Made by a program: the position numbers and the translations under genes. A stretch of 19,774 nucleotides of DNA. It comes from Dehalococcoidia bacterium UBA2777 (GTDB lineage Bacteria; Chloroflexota; Dehalococcoidia; UBA2247; UBA2777). The stretch is from the NCBI GenBank assembly GCA_002352365.1, contig DEIJ01000048.1:3320-23093 (forward strand), read 5' to 3'. Under the pieces are notes generated by a model that did no database searches, was not told where the DNA came from, and was given only the letters and a program-made list of their open reading frames with translations. Shown here in pieces: positions 1 through 7,450 of this stretch. Positions within the stretch are counted from its first letter, which is position 1, and each line of letters begins with the position of its first letter.

Positions 1-479
1 CCAGGGCTCACCACCGCTCCGAGGTAGAAATGAGGGGCTCCCTGTAGCTCTTTGCCGGCTAAATCTTGCCCCTGCTCCAACCCTCTGGCTATCTGGAGAA
101 GAGAAACTGAATCCAGGTCGAAAACTGGCTTAGCCTCAGGGTGGTCACCTAGGGAGACGTAATCGCCGGTGAGACAAAGAGCATTTTCAATTCCGAGGGC
201 ATAGGCGCTTAGCAGATCGGACTGTAGAGCGATGCGGTTGCGATCCCGACAAGTTACCTGGAATATAGGTTCTATCCCCCTATCCTTCAGGAGATGGCAA
301 GCAGCTAGTGAACCCAACCTCATTACCGAGCTTTGCTGGTCGGTGACATTGATTCCATCAACCTTGTCTCGCAGTAGCTCGGCGTTATCAAGCATCTCTC
401 CAATATCCACCCCCTTAGGGGGGCCAACCTCAGCAGTGATAACAAACTTCCCCTTTTTAAATGCCTCTCTAAGGCTCAT
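1..479 (-). CDS. metF: Methylenetetrahydrofolate reductase MetF, second copy, 3' end cut by window edge
   Basis: N-terminal 159 residues of a MetF-type flavoprotein that reduces 5,10-methylene-tetrahydrofolate to 5-methyl-tetrahydrofolate in the methyl branch of the Wood-Ljungdahl pathway. The translation carries the TIM-barrel family signatures AEVGPPKG near residue 18, NVTDQQSSVMR near 45, TCRDRNR near 78 and LTGD near 105. It aligns throughout with the complete MetF at 12150-13040 in this window. The ATG at 479 overlaps the stop of the upstream metV copy in an ATGA arrangement, so the two are translationally coupled. The C-terminal half lies beyond the left edge. Family assignment is firm; the physiological direction is inferred. 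Confidence 0.93.
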   Translation of the reverse strand, partial: MSLREAFKKGKFVITAEVGPPKGVDIGEMLDNAELLRDKVDGINVTDQQSSVMRLGSLAACHLLKDRGIEPIFQVTCRDRNRIALQSDLLSAYALGIENALCLTGDYVSLGDHPEAKPVFDLDSVSLLQIARGLEQGQDLAGKELQGAPHFYLGAVVSP

Positions 480-1174
480 TTTGCAGCAACCTCCTTCTTT
501 TCTTCCTCATGCTCCAGGGCCCACATTATGGTAGGCCTTAAGTGGCGTGGGGGTTGCATTTTACTCCAGTCCTTGGGACTGACTATGGTGCTCATTTTAT
601 CCAATCGACCCAGTCTCTTTAGTCGTTCGTAGATTAAGTGCCAGCCACAATCTCGAATATCAGGCTCAAACTCACATTTTCCATTCTTCGCCCCGCCGCA
701 GGGACCATTAATCAAGCCCTTGGTGCAGGCAGTCAGGGGACAAATCCCCCCGGTTAGATCCAGAAGGCAATCCCCGCACTCACGGCAGCGCTCGCTCCCC
801 CGCCATTTCCCCTGAACACCTCCCAAATTGATGGTATTACAGGCAGGATGGACTATCTTATCTATTACTGCCGATGTGGCTTGCACTCCAATCCCACAAG
901 ACATCACAATCAAGGAATCAGCCGCCATGACCTCTTCCTCATGGGCCATCAGTTTCAACTTTACTAAGGCCTTGTCACAGATAAAATCAATAATGCTGTA
1001 GCCGGTGACTGTCTTTCCCTCCTCAAGAAGCCTTTGCTTCATCTCCAAAGCCTGTGTTTCTCCACCAGTTTGGCAGGCCTCGGCACAGCCGTTGCAACCC
1101 ACTAAAAAAATACTCTGCTCCCCATCGAGGTAACTCAAAACCTCCGGCCAAGGTTTCAGTTCGGAAACTAACAT
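476..1174 (-). CDS. metV: MetV-like zinc/iron-sulfur partner of MetF, second copy
   Basis: A 232-residue protein of the methylenetetrahydrofolate reductase C-terminal-like (MetV) family, the cysteine-rich partner of MetF in acetogens such as Moorella. Visible motifs are VGCNGCAEACQTGGE near residue 25, SCGIGVQ near 93, and a dense cysteine block, CRECGDC then GGICPLTACTKG then GPCGGAKNGKC, over residues about 130-170. The reading frame is open upstream to 1324, but the ATG at 1174 is chosen because it follows GAGAGGAGAGGAA and aligns with the other MetV start. Compared with MetV at 13054-13710 it has a longer C-terminal tail rich in Glu and Lys. It sits 31 bases after the hydrogenase large-subunit gene and overlaps metF by four bases. 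Its suggested role is to pass electrons from the Hdr/hydrogenase unit to MetF. Confidence 0.9.
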   Translation of the reverse strand: MLVSELKPWPEVLSYLDGEQSIFLVGCNGCAEACQTGGETQALEMKQRLLEEGKTVTGYSIIDFICDKALVKLKLMAHEEEVMAADSLIVMSCGIGVQATSAVIDKIVHPACNTINLGGVQGKWRGSERCRECGDCLLDLTGGICPLTACTKGLINGPCGGAKNGKCEFEPDIRDCGWHLIYERLKRLGRLDKMSTIVSPKDWSKMQPPRHLRPTIMWALEHEEEKKEVAAK

Positions 1175-1205
1175 TTTCCTCTCCTCTCTCCAAACCTTTT
1201 TTAAG

Positions 1206-2765
1206 CTATAAGATGTCAACCTCCCCCAGTTTTCTTCCTTTGGAAGTAACCAAATGAACGGCACAGGCAAGACAGGGATCAAAGGAGCGCACAATGCGCA
1301 CGATCTCGAAGGGGTTGGTCTCATCTCGTATTTTTACCCCAGTGATCGCTTGCTCGATAGGCCCTGGTTGCTCGCTGTCATCTCTGGGGGAGGCATTCCA
1401 GGTGGTAGGTACCACGCACTGGTAATTGGCTATCCTCCCTTGCTTTATTTCTATCCAGTGTCCCAAGGCACCCCTGGCTGCCTCTACCAAGCCCATCCCA
1501 GTAGCTTCCTCAGGAACAGTGGACTCGATATAAGCTGGCTCCCCCGGCTTAAGCTCAAGAAGCCAGCCCGGCATGGCATCAGCGACGAATTTGGTCTCCA
1601 GGGCTCGAGCAGCATGGCGACCCAAGACGGAGAAAAGAGATGTCGGTGTGGCTTTAAGTTCAGAAAGGACATGATCAACCAGCTCTTGAACCTTAGGGCT
1701 GCCGCTAGCATAACTAGCCATCACCCGGGCTAAAGGACCAACCTCATAAACCTTGGCCCCATAGCGAGGGGATTTGATCCACGAGTAAGCCTCTGCTTTT
1801 TCTGCTTGGGGTATGGTTTCCCCTTCAGTGGGCCTTCTGCCATTAGAGGAGTCGGCATACCAAGAATGCTTAACCTGTTCAGCTATGTTGCTGGGGTTGA
1901 ATTCATCTAAATTGAGCTCGGCAGAAACTGCTCCTTGTTTAAACAGTCTTTCCCTTTTGGTGAGGTCAGCCTCCCTACCATCCAGATCGTAGCTCCCGTA
2001 GGAAAGCAAATTGCCACAGCCACCCCCAATCTCCAAGTAATCGGTATAAACTTTGGCTATGGCTAAAACATCAGGGATATAAGTGTTATCAATGAATCCT
2101 CTGAGCTCATTTAATCTCCATAAAAAGGAAGTTATTTTGTCTACAGTGGGAATCTCGGTGACCCCCCCGGGCACGATAGCACAATTGTGTGGCATCTTGC
2201 CACCAAAGATAGCCAGCATTTCTTGAGCCTTACGCCGCATATTAAGCGCTTCTACATAATGGGCTATAGCCTCTTGGTTAGCTCTATCAGGAAGGCGGTA
2301 GTCTCCCTCATAGCGGGGGATAAAGGGGCCTAGTTCCCCCCGCTCGATAAATTTTCTGATCGAATTTAGAGCTGAGCTTGAACCTTCATACCTGGCTATT
2401 TGGGTTACATCCACGTAGTCGAGGGCTGTTAGGTGATAAAAGTGGAGGATATGGTCAGCAATATGAGCCGCACCCAGGATCAAATTACGCATGACCCTAC
2501 CGTTATCCGGTATCTTATCGGCAATACCAAAGGCACTATCCAGCGCTAAAGCAGCGGCCATAGAGTGACTGGTGGGACATACCCCACAGATTCGCTGGGT
2601 TATTCGCTGCGCATCGCGGGGGTCTCTATTACGCAGGATGAGCTCAATGCCCCGAAACAGGGTTCCTGAGCTTCGCGCCTCCTTCACCTCCCCATCCTCT
2701 ACCACCGCCTCGATCTTTAGATGCCCTTCAATGCGGGTTACCGGATCGATAATAATTCTTCCCAC
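1206..2765 (-). CDS. [NiFe] hydrogenase large (catalytic) subunit
   Basis: A 519-residue nickel-iron hydrogenase large subunit. The N-terminal motif RICGVC supplies C60 and C63, and the C-terminal motif DPCLACAVH supplies C498 and C501, giving all four cysteine ligands of the NiFe site. H504 marks the expected endoprotease cleavage point, with a 15-residue tail to be removed; no maturation protease is in the window. The nickel-binding position is Cys, not selenocysteine. The opening (VTRIEGHLKIE, then GTLFRGIE and RDPRDAQ) resembles group 1 respiratory uptake hydrogenases more than MvhA/group 3 enzymes. The start is GTG at 2765, with AGGAGG ten bases upstream inside the end of the small-subunit gene and a three-base intergenic gap. 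Group placement needs a phylogeny. The enzyme is inferred to oxidise H2 for the adjacent MvhD-HdrA unit. Confidence 0.95.
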   Translation of the reverse strand: MGRIIIDPVTRIEGHLKIEAVVEDGEVKEARSSGTLFRGIELILRNRDPRDAQRITQRICGVCPTSHSMAAALALDSAFGIADKIPDNGRVMRNLILGAAHIADHILHFYHLTALDYVDVTQIARYEGSSSALNSIRKFIERGELGPFIPRYEGDYRLPDRANQEAIAHYVEALNMRRKAQEMLAIFGGKMPHNCAIVPGGVTEIPTVDKITSFLWRLNELRGFIDNTYIPDVLAIAKVYTDYLEIGGGCGNLLSYGSYDLDGREADLTKRERLFKQGAVSAELNLDEFNPSNIAEQVKHSWYADSSNGRRPTEGETIPQAEKAEAYSWIKSPRYGAKVYEVGPLARVMASYASGSPKVQELVDHVLSELKATPTSLFSVLGRHAARALETKFVADAMPGWLLELKPGEPAYIESTVPEEATGMGLVEAARGALGHWIEIKQGRIANYQCVVPTTWNASPRDDSEQPGPIEQAITGVKIRDETNPFEIVRIVRSFDPCLACAVHLVTSKGRKLGEVDIL

Positions 2766-2768
2766 CGG

Positions 2769-3662
2769 TTAAACACCTCCTCTCGGGCTTTGGCCAATAG
2801 ATGGCAAAGCAACCTCAGTCAATTTTTGGTAGAAGGGGGAGAGTAGATCAGGAAAACCAGGCTCAGTGCACCCGATACATGGGGAAGCAGCACCGATACA
2901 CCAGCTCACCCCACCATTCCACCGCCTGAGCGGGCAGTCGGCATAGGTTACCGGCCCTTTGCACCCCAATTCATTGAGACACCCTGGCTCGCCGAACCTC
3001 TTGGCAAATTTGCCCTCATCAAAATAAGCACGGCGAGGGCAGTTTTCGTGAATTAGCTGTGCAAAGAAAGCCTTAGGACGCTTATGTTCATCTAAATCTC
3101 GAGGCTCGGGCAAGCCTTGGAGCAAAACTGAAGCCAGCGTGCCCACGAACCAGTCGGGATGAGGGGGACAGCCGGGGATATTTATTAGCGGGGTAGCAAT
3201 GTTGTATAATTTAAAAATTCTCCCTACACTGAGGCACTGGCTGGGATTTGGGGTAGCGGCAGCGATACCGCCAAAGGCAGCGCAAGTTCCTAGGGCAATG
3301 GTGGCCGAGGCGTCCCTCCCCAAGGATTCCACCCGGGAAAGCATAGATACTACCTTCCCATCTTTCTCGCCTATAGATCCGTAGGCTCCATCCCCTGCAG
3401 TAGGTATTGCTCCCTCTACTACTAGTACGTAGCTGCCTTTTTTATTTTGCCAAGTTTCCTCCATCTCTTCAATTACCATATCCCCTGCCCCTGCCATTAT
3501 AGTAGCCTGAAACCTTAAATTGATGTGCTTGCCGGGAATTACCTCATCAATCAGCACATTTTTGATGCTTGGGCTCACCGAATTCAATACCGAGACGGAG
3601 CAGCCGGTGCAAGTAGCACACTGAAGCCAAATTACTGGATACTCTATAACTGAACCCCCCAT
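2769..3662 (-). CDS. [NiFe] hydrogenase small (iron-sulfur) subunit, no Tat signal
   Basis: A 297-residue hydrogenase small subunit that carries electrons from the NiFe site through three iron-sulfur clusters. The proximal cluster is marked by CTGC (C18, C21) plus later GTCAAFGG and IPGCPPHPDW cysteines. The distal cluster is marked by IHENCPRR and GCLNELGC. The medial cluster is marked by the CPLRRWN to PCIGCTEPGF region. These patterns are those of group 1 type enzymes. The protein begins almost directly at the first cluster domain, with no twin-arginine signal peptide and no C-terminal membrane anchor, so it appears cytoplasmic. The ATG at 3662 follows AAAGGAGAGG. It lies 21 bases after the mvhD stop and just before the large subunit, which supports electron delivery to MvhD. 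Confidence 0.94.
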   Translation of the reverse strand: MGGSVIEYPVIWLQCATCTGCSVSVLNSVSPSIKNVLIDEVIPGKHINLRFQATIMAGAGDMVIEEMEETWQNKKGSYVLVVEGAIPTAGDGAYGSIGEKDGKVVSMLSRVESLGRDASATIALGTCAAFGGIAAATPNPSQCLSVGRIFKLYNIATPLINIPGCPPHPDWFVGTLASVLLQGLPEPRDLDEHKRPKAFFAQLIHENCPRRAYFDEGKFAKRFGEPGCLNELGCKGPVTYADCPLRRWNGGVSWCIGAASPCIGCTEPGFPDLLSPFYQKLTEVALPSIGQSPRGGV

Positions 3663-3683
3663 AAACCTCTCCTTTCCAGATTT

Positions 3684-4094
3684 TTAGATCTTGACTGGGT
3701 TTGGCCCCAACTCCTCTATTTCCTGGATAAAATCAATAACTACCTGGGCAAACCTTGAGCCTTCTGCCGATGAGACCCATTCCAATCTCACTCGTCTGGG
3801 ATCTATCCCCAGTTGTGAGATCAAGCTCTTAAGTAGTGGCACCCTCCTTAGGGTCTTGTAATTACCAGCCTGGTAATGGCAGTCTCCTGGATGTCACCCG
3901 CCAACAAGGACGCCATCCGCCCCCTTGGTTAAAGCCTCCAAGATATAACAGGGATCAACAGCCCCCGAACACATCACCCTGATTATCCTCAGATTGGGAG
4001 GATATTGGATGCGGCTTACCCCGGCAAGATCCGCTGCCCCATAGGCACACCAATTGCAGCAAAAACCTATGATTTTGGGCTCAAAGTCGCTCAT
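3684..4094 (-). CDS. mvhD: MvhD-type [2Fe-2S] electron-transfer subunit, selenoprotein (UGA at 3894-3896 read as Sec)
   Basis: Read through one in-frame UGA, this is a complete 136-residue MvhD/VhuD-family protein, which links hydrogenase to HdrA. Residues 1-66 hold C12, C13, C16 (FCCNWC) and C42. U67 follows VLVGG, and the frame continues HPGDCHYQAGNYKTL and RLEWVSSAEGSRFAQ to ELGPNPVKI and a TAA. The downstream 69 codons match the C-terminal half of the family, so this is not a truncated gene. The paralogue at 7451-8209 has Cys (C68) at the U67 position, in GCHLGDCHY. A stem-loop lies 16 bases past the UGA. Methanococcal VhuD is a known selenoprotein of this family. The ATG at 4094 overlaps the preceding small ORF (ATGA). 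Standard pipelines would call only a 66-residue fragment. Confidence 0.93.
3861..3877 (-). promoter_or_regulatory. Bacterial SECIS-like hairpin for mvhD
   Basis: In the mRNA the sequence AUUACCAGGCUGGUAAU forms a perfect 7-bp stem closed by the 3-nt loop GGC. The loop begins after 23 nt from the UGA, within the 16-37 nt window I recall for bacterial SECIS elements, and its first base is G as that consensus requires. The hairpin is inside the coding region, as in bacteria, not in an untranslated region as in archaea. The cysteine paralogue at 7451-8209 has only a four-pair stem with a longer loop at the same place. SelB binding is inferred. Confidence 0.75.
3894..3896 (-). other. Selenocysteine codon (UGA) in mvhD
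   Basis: In-frame TGA at codon 67 with context GGC GGG TGA CAT CCA. It replaces the first cysteine of the GCHxGDC motif. UGA serves as a normal stop elsewhere in the window (for example hdrA at 4384 and metV at 476), which argues against whole-genome UGA reassignment. Confidence 0.9.
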
Positions 4095-4237
4095 TGCCTT
4101 ACCCCTTCGATATCTTCGATAAATTGCTCCACCTTGGCGAAGTTCGGTGTAAGCCCTTCCGGGTCTATATCCCCACTATAGAAACCGCGCATATGCAAAG
4201 CATCACCCCTGGCCATAAATGTACCCACGATCGCCAT
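4091..4237 (-). CDS. Small ORF of 48 residues just upstream of the selenoprotein MvhD
   Basis: An ATG-initiated frame of 48 codons whose TGA stop overlaps the mvhD ATG as ATGA, the same coupling seen between metV and metF here. The sequence is mildly acidic, with FYSGDIDPEGLT in the middle and FIEDIEGVRQ at the end. I do not recognise a family, and no cysteine or membrane segment is present. The ribosome-binding site is weak: a GGGAG lies about 16 bases upstream. An in-frame TAA occurs two codons before the ATG. It may be a real coupled small gene or the tail of a decayed gene occupying 4095-4383. Confidence 0.4.
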   Translation of the reverse strand: MAIVGTFMARGDALHMRGFYSGDIDPEGLTPNFAKVEQFIEDIEGVRQ

Positions 4238-4383
4238 TGATTATACTCGCTTGTCTCCCTTCCCTCCTTCATATAGAAGTAAATGCCTGTCTGGGTGGTT
4301 TTTAGGTAAACCCCTATACCCCTTCCTCAAACCGTTGGATCGCTTCCGCAAGGAAATCCCCGGCTTCCATTAAGCAATCCATT
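4238..4383 (-). other. Intergenic stretch with a 22-codon ORF after the selenoprotein HdrA
   Basis: An ATG at 4382, directly after the hdrA TGA stop, opens a 22-codon frame ending in TAG at 4314 (it starts MDCLMEAGDFLAEAIQ). It is amphipathic and acidic with no recognised family. Between 4238 and 4313 short open pieces exist in two other frames without clear starts. This could be a decayed gene between hdrA and mvhD. No promoter or terminator is convincing here. Confidence 0.3.
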
Positions 4384-7300
4384 TCAGCTTACCTCTAAGG
4401 CAGCAGCGATCATAGATAATATCTGCCCTTGCTTAAATCCTCGCTGCTGCACTGCCCCGGAGGGGCAAGCTGCAGCGCAGGTGCCACACCCCTTGCACAG
4501 TGCCTCATTAACCTCAGCCACCCTTTTCTCTCTATCTACTGTGATGGCTGAATAGGGGCAGAGCACCTCGCAGACACCACAGCCACTGCACAGAGCTTCA
4601 TTTACCGAGGAAACAATGCCCTCAGCCAGAATGGTATCTTTAACCAATACAGTAGTGGCTCGAGAAGCCGCTGCTTTAGCTTGAGCGATACTTTCATCTA
4701 TAGACTTTGGGGAATGAGCTAGACCACACATAAACACCCCTTCAGTAGCGAAGTCCACGGGGCGTAGCTTTACGTGGGCCTCCACAAAGAAGCCATCTTC
4801 ATTTAGTGGCACCTTATATAATTGAGCCAATTCCCTGCCCTCAGGAGAGGGGACTATAGGCACAGCTAAGGCTAATATGTCAGTATCTATGATAAGCTCC
4901 TCACCTAAAACAGGATCGCGAAGATGCACTTCTAGCAAGTATCTATTGTCCTCCCTTACCGTCCTAACCTCCGGCTTATTATCCAAATCATAGCGAATGA
5001 ACATCACCCCTTTTTGGCGAGCTTGTTGATAATACTCCTCTTTTAATCCATAGGTTCTTACATCTCTGTGAAGGATATAAATATTCATCTTCGGGTTTAG
5101 CTCTTTTAGCTTTAAAGCATTCTTTATCGATTGGCTACAACATACTCGGCTACAGTAGGGTCTCTCGCCATTGCGAGAGCCAACACATTGAATCATCACT
5201 AGGTTATCACAGCTGGTAACTTGGGGATTGCCTTTAACAATCTCATTTTCTAATTCCAGTGAGGTTAATACCCTAGGGTCTCTACCATAAAGGTATTCAT
5301 TGATCTTTAACTCCTTCCCACCGGTGGCGATGATAGTTACCCCATGCTTAATCGCCTCAATATACTTTGTCCGCTCGACCATCAGTCCGGTGGTGAAATT
5401 CCCCACATATCCTGAAGCGTCCACAATATAAACGTTAGTATGGATTTTGATCAATGGATGGCTGGTGACCTTTTGGATAAGATCAGCCAAATAGGATTGA
5501 ACATCTCCTCCCTCTAATGTGTAGTGGATTTGTCTGGCTGCTCCGCCGAGCTCACTACTCCTTTCCACCAGATGAACCTCAAATCCTTGTTCGGCCAAGT
5601 TTAAAGCACTTGTCATCCCGGCTATTCCACCGCCGATAACCAAAGCAGTATGATTCAAATCCAGGGAGAGTTGCCTTAAGGGTTCGATCAATCTTGCCTT
5701 GGCTATCGCCATCCTCACTAGGTCTTTCGCCTTCTGGGTAGCCCTTCCCGGCTCATGCATATGAACCCAGGAGCACTGATCACGGATATTGGTCATCTCA
5801 AACAAATATTTATTCAGCCCCGCCTCCCTGAGGGTCTCCTGGAACATAGGTTCATGAGTTCGAGGTGAGCAAGAGGCAACCACTACTCGATTGAGATTAT
5901 GTTCTTTGATCTTTTGTTTAATCTTCTCTTGGGTATCTTGGGAGCAGGTAAACAGATTATCATCGGCAAAGACTACATTAGGGAAGGTGCTAGCGTACTC
6001 TTTTACCTCAGGAACATTTACCACTCCGGCGATGTTTATCCCGCAGTGGCAGACAAATACCCCAATTCGCGGTTCCTGCCCATCAACCTCTATTTCCGGA
6101 GGGTATACCTTCTCCTTAACCAGTGTCTTGCGGCTTGGGGCAAGCAAGGCAGAAACACTCCCTGCTGCTCCACTGGCCTGCATCACCGTTTCGGGGATAT
6201 CCTTAGGGCCACTATAGGTACCACAGACAAATATCCCCGGTTTTGAGGTCTCCACAGGGCTAAACGGGCTTGTGCTACAAAACCCATATTTATTGAGCTG
6301 GATGCCTAACTTCCTCCCCAAATCGATGACCTGGGGCGAAGGTTCAAATCCTACCGAAAGGACGACTAGGTTGAAGTCTTCGGTGGTTACCGCGCCATCT
6401 TCGGTAACATACTTGATAGCTAAGTCCCCGGTGCCATCCACTTCATCGACCCCATAAATCTTGGATCTTACAAATCTTATCCCGTGTTCTTCCTTGGCTC
6501 GCTCATAATATCTATCGAGGTCCTTCCCATAGGTTCTCATATCCATGAAGAAGATGGTCTCATCCAAAGTGGTAGGGCTATGCTCCTTGGCCACGATAGC
6601 CTCTTTTATGGCATAGGTGCAACAGACTGAGGAACAATAGGGTCTATTATGTAATTCATCCCTTGAGCCAACGCATTGAATGAAGGCGATCCTTTGGGGG
6701 ATCTCTCTATCTGAGGGGCGGAAAAGATTTCCCCGGTAAGGGCCAGTAGCGGAGAGTATTCGCTCAAATTCGAGACTGGTTATTACATTGGGATAGCGAC
6801 TATAGCCATATTCAAAATTTAGTCTGGGATCAAACACTCTATTGCCCAGGGAAAGAATGATCGAGCCAACGTTGATAGTGTCTTCCTCTTGCTGCTCGGC
6901 ATAGTTAACCGCGCCGGCAAGACATACCTTCTCACATAAGCCACAGCCGATACATTGTTCTCTGTCGATCATGAATGCATGGGGGACCGCTTGGGCATAT
7001 CGGATGAAAATAGCTGCTCTCCTGGTTAGACCCTGATTATAACTATCTAAGGTGATGGTGGGGCAATGCCTGGCACATTCCCCACATCCGGTACATTTGG
7101 AGAGGTCAATATATCGGGGTCTTTTCACTACAGTTACAAGGAAGTTGCCTGCCTTCCCCTGAACCTGTTTAATTTCAGCATTAGTTATAATATTAACGTT
7201 TAAATGTCTGGCAAGCTCCACGAGCTTGGGGGAAATTATTCACATGGCGCAGTCATGGGTGGGGAAGGTCTTATCAAGCTGAGACATTATTCCCCCTATG

Positions 7301-7431
7301 GTAGGGGAAGAGTCCATCAAATAGACTAAATACCCTGACTCGGCTAAATCGAGGGAGGCTTGCATCCCTCCAATGCCCCCACCGACTATCAGCACAGCAC
7401 CTACTTTATTGGTTACTTGCTCTCTAGCCAT
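4384..7431 (-). CDS. hdrA: Fused double-flavin HdrA, selenoprotein (UGA at 7240-7242 read as Sec)
   Basis: Read through one UGA this is a 1015-residue HdrA-type flavin/iron-sulfur protein, nearly identical in length to the Cys version at 8352-11387. Order of parts: first FAD module with VGGGIGG at 16-22 and DKTFPTHDCAM-U64-IISPKLVE; inserted two-cluster ferredoxin (CTGCGEC from C113, CIGCGLC from C160); CVGSRD and YCSSVCCTYA region; HdrA 'VFVCHCGIN' domain from about 460 with CSPRTHEP; second FAD module (IGGGIAGM, about 600) lacking a CxxC motif; C-terminal ferredoxin with CSGCGVC and CKGCGTC over 946-1015. U64 forms C61-x-x-U64 and aligns to Cys in the paralogue. Methanococcal HdrA is a known selenoprotein at, as I recall, this same motif. 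A perfect hairpin follows the UGA. It probably bifurcates electrons; partners are MvhD and the hydrogenase downstream. Confidence 0.94.
7212..7228 (-). promoter_or_regulatory. Bacterial SECIS-like hairpin for hdrA
   Basis: In the mRNA CAAGCUCGUGGAGCUUG forms a perfect 7-bp stem with loop GUG. The loop starts after 18 nt from the UGA and begins GU, like the functional GU in the E. coli fdhF element. The Cys paralogue has no matching stem at the aligned site. The geometry (7 bp plus triloop starting with G) is the same as in the mvhD hairpin at 3861-3877. Confidence 0.77.
7240..7242 (-). other. Selenocysteine codon (UGA) in hdrA
   Basis: TGA at codon 64, context GCC ATG TGA ATA ATT. It replaces the second cysteine of the DCxxC motif (DCSIC in the paralogue at 8352-11387), and the SPKLVE homology resumes three residues later in the same frame. 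A naive call would give a 63-residue fragment and a 945-residue protein starting at an internal GTG (7221). Confidence 0.91.
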
Positions 7432-7450
7432 TTCCTGCCCTCTCTAGCCC

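Noticed and set aside
1175..1324. 50-residue N-terminal extension of MetV
   Set aside because: It overlaps the end of the hydrogenase large-subunit gene, lacks similarity to MetV, and the ATG at 1174 has a good ribosome-binding site.
1254..1733. Plus-strand 159-residue ORF
   Set aside because: Antisense shadow of the hydrogenase large subunit; no recognisable family.
1206..2765. [NiFeSe] hydrogenase
   Set aside because: The nickel-ligand codon in DPCLAC encodes Cys; there is no in-frame UGA.
3894..4094. Truncated 66-residue MvhD pseudogene
   Set aside because: Homology continues in the same frame after the TGA to the natural C-terminus, the stop sits at a Cys column, and a SECIS-like hairpin follows. 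Read-through as Sec explains all of it.
4240..4245. Minus-strand TATAAT as an internal promoter for mvhD and hydrogenase
   Set aside because: No -35-like hexamer 16-18 bases upstream.
5891..6246. Plus-strand ORFs over HdrA, with similar ones at 9810-10257
   Set aside because: They recur at matching places only because the two HdrA paralogues are similar; antisense shadows.
4384..7221. Separate 945-residue HdrA gene starting at GTG 7221, plus a 63-residue gene
   Set aside because: The two pieces are in frame and joined by one TGA inside a conserved motif; together they match the length and order of the intact paralogue.
3684..7431. Genome-wide recoding of UGA (Gly or Trp code)
   Set aside because: UGA ends several genes here (for example at 4384 and 476), and both in-frame UGAs fall at Cys positions, which fits Sec and not Gly or Trp.
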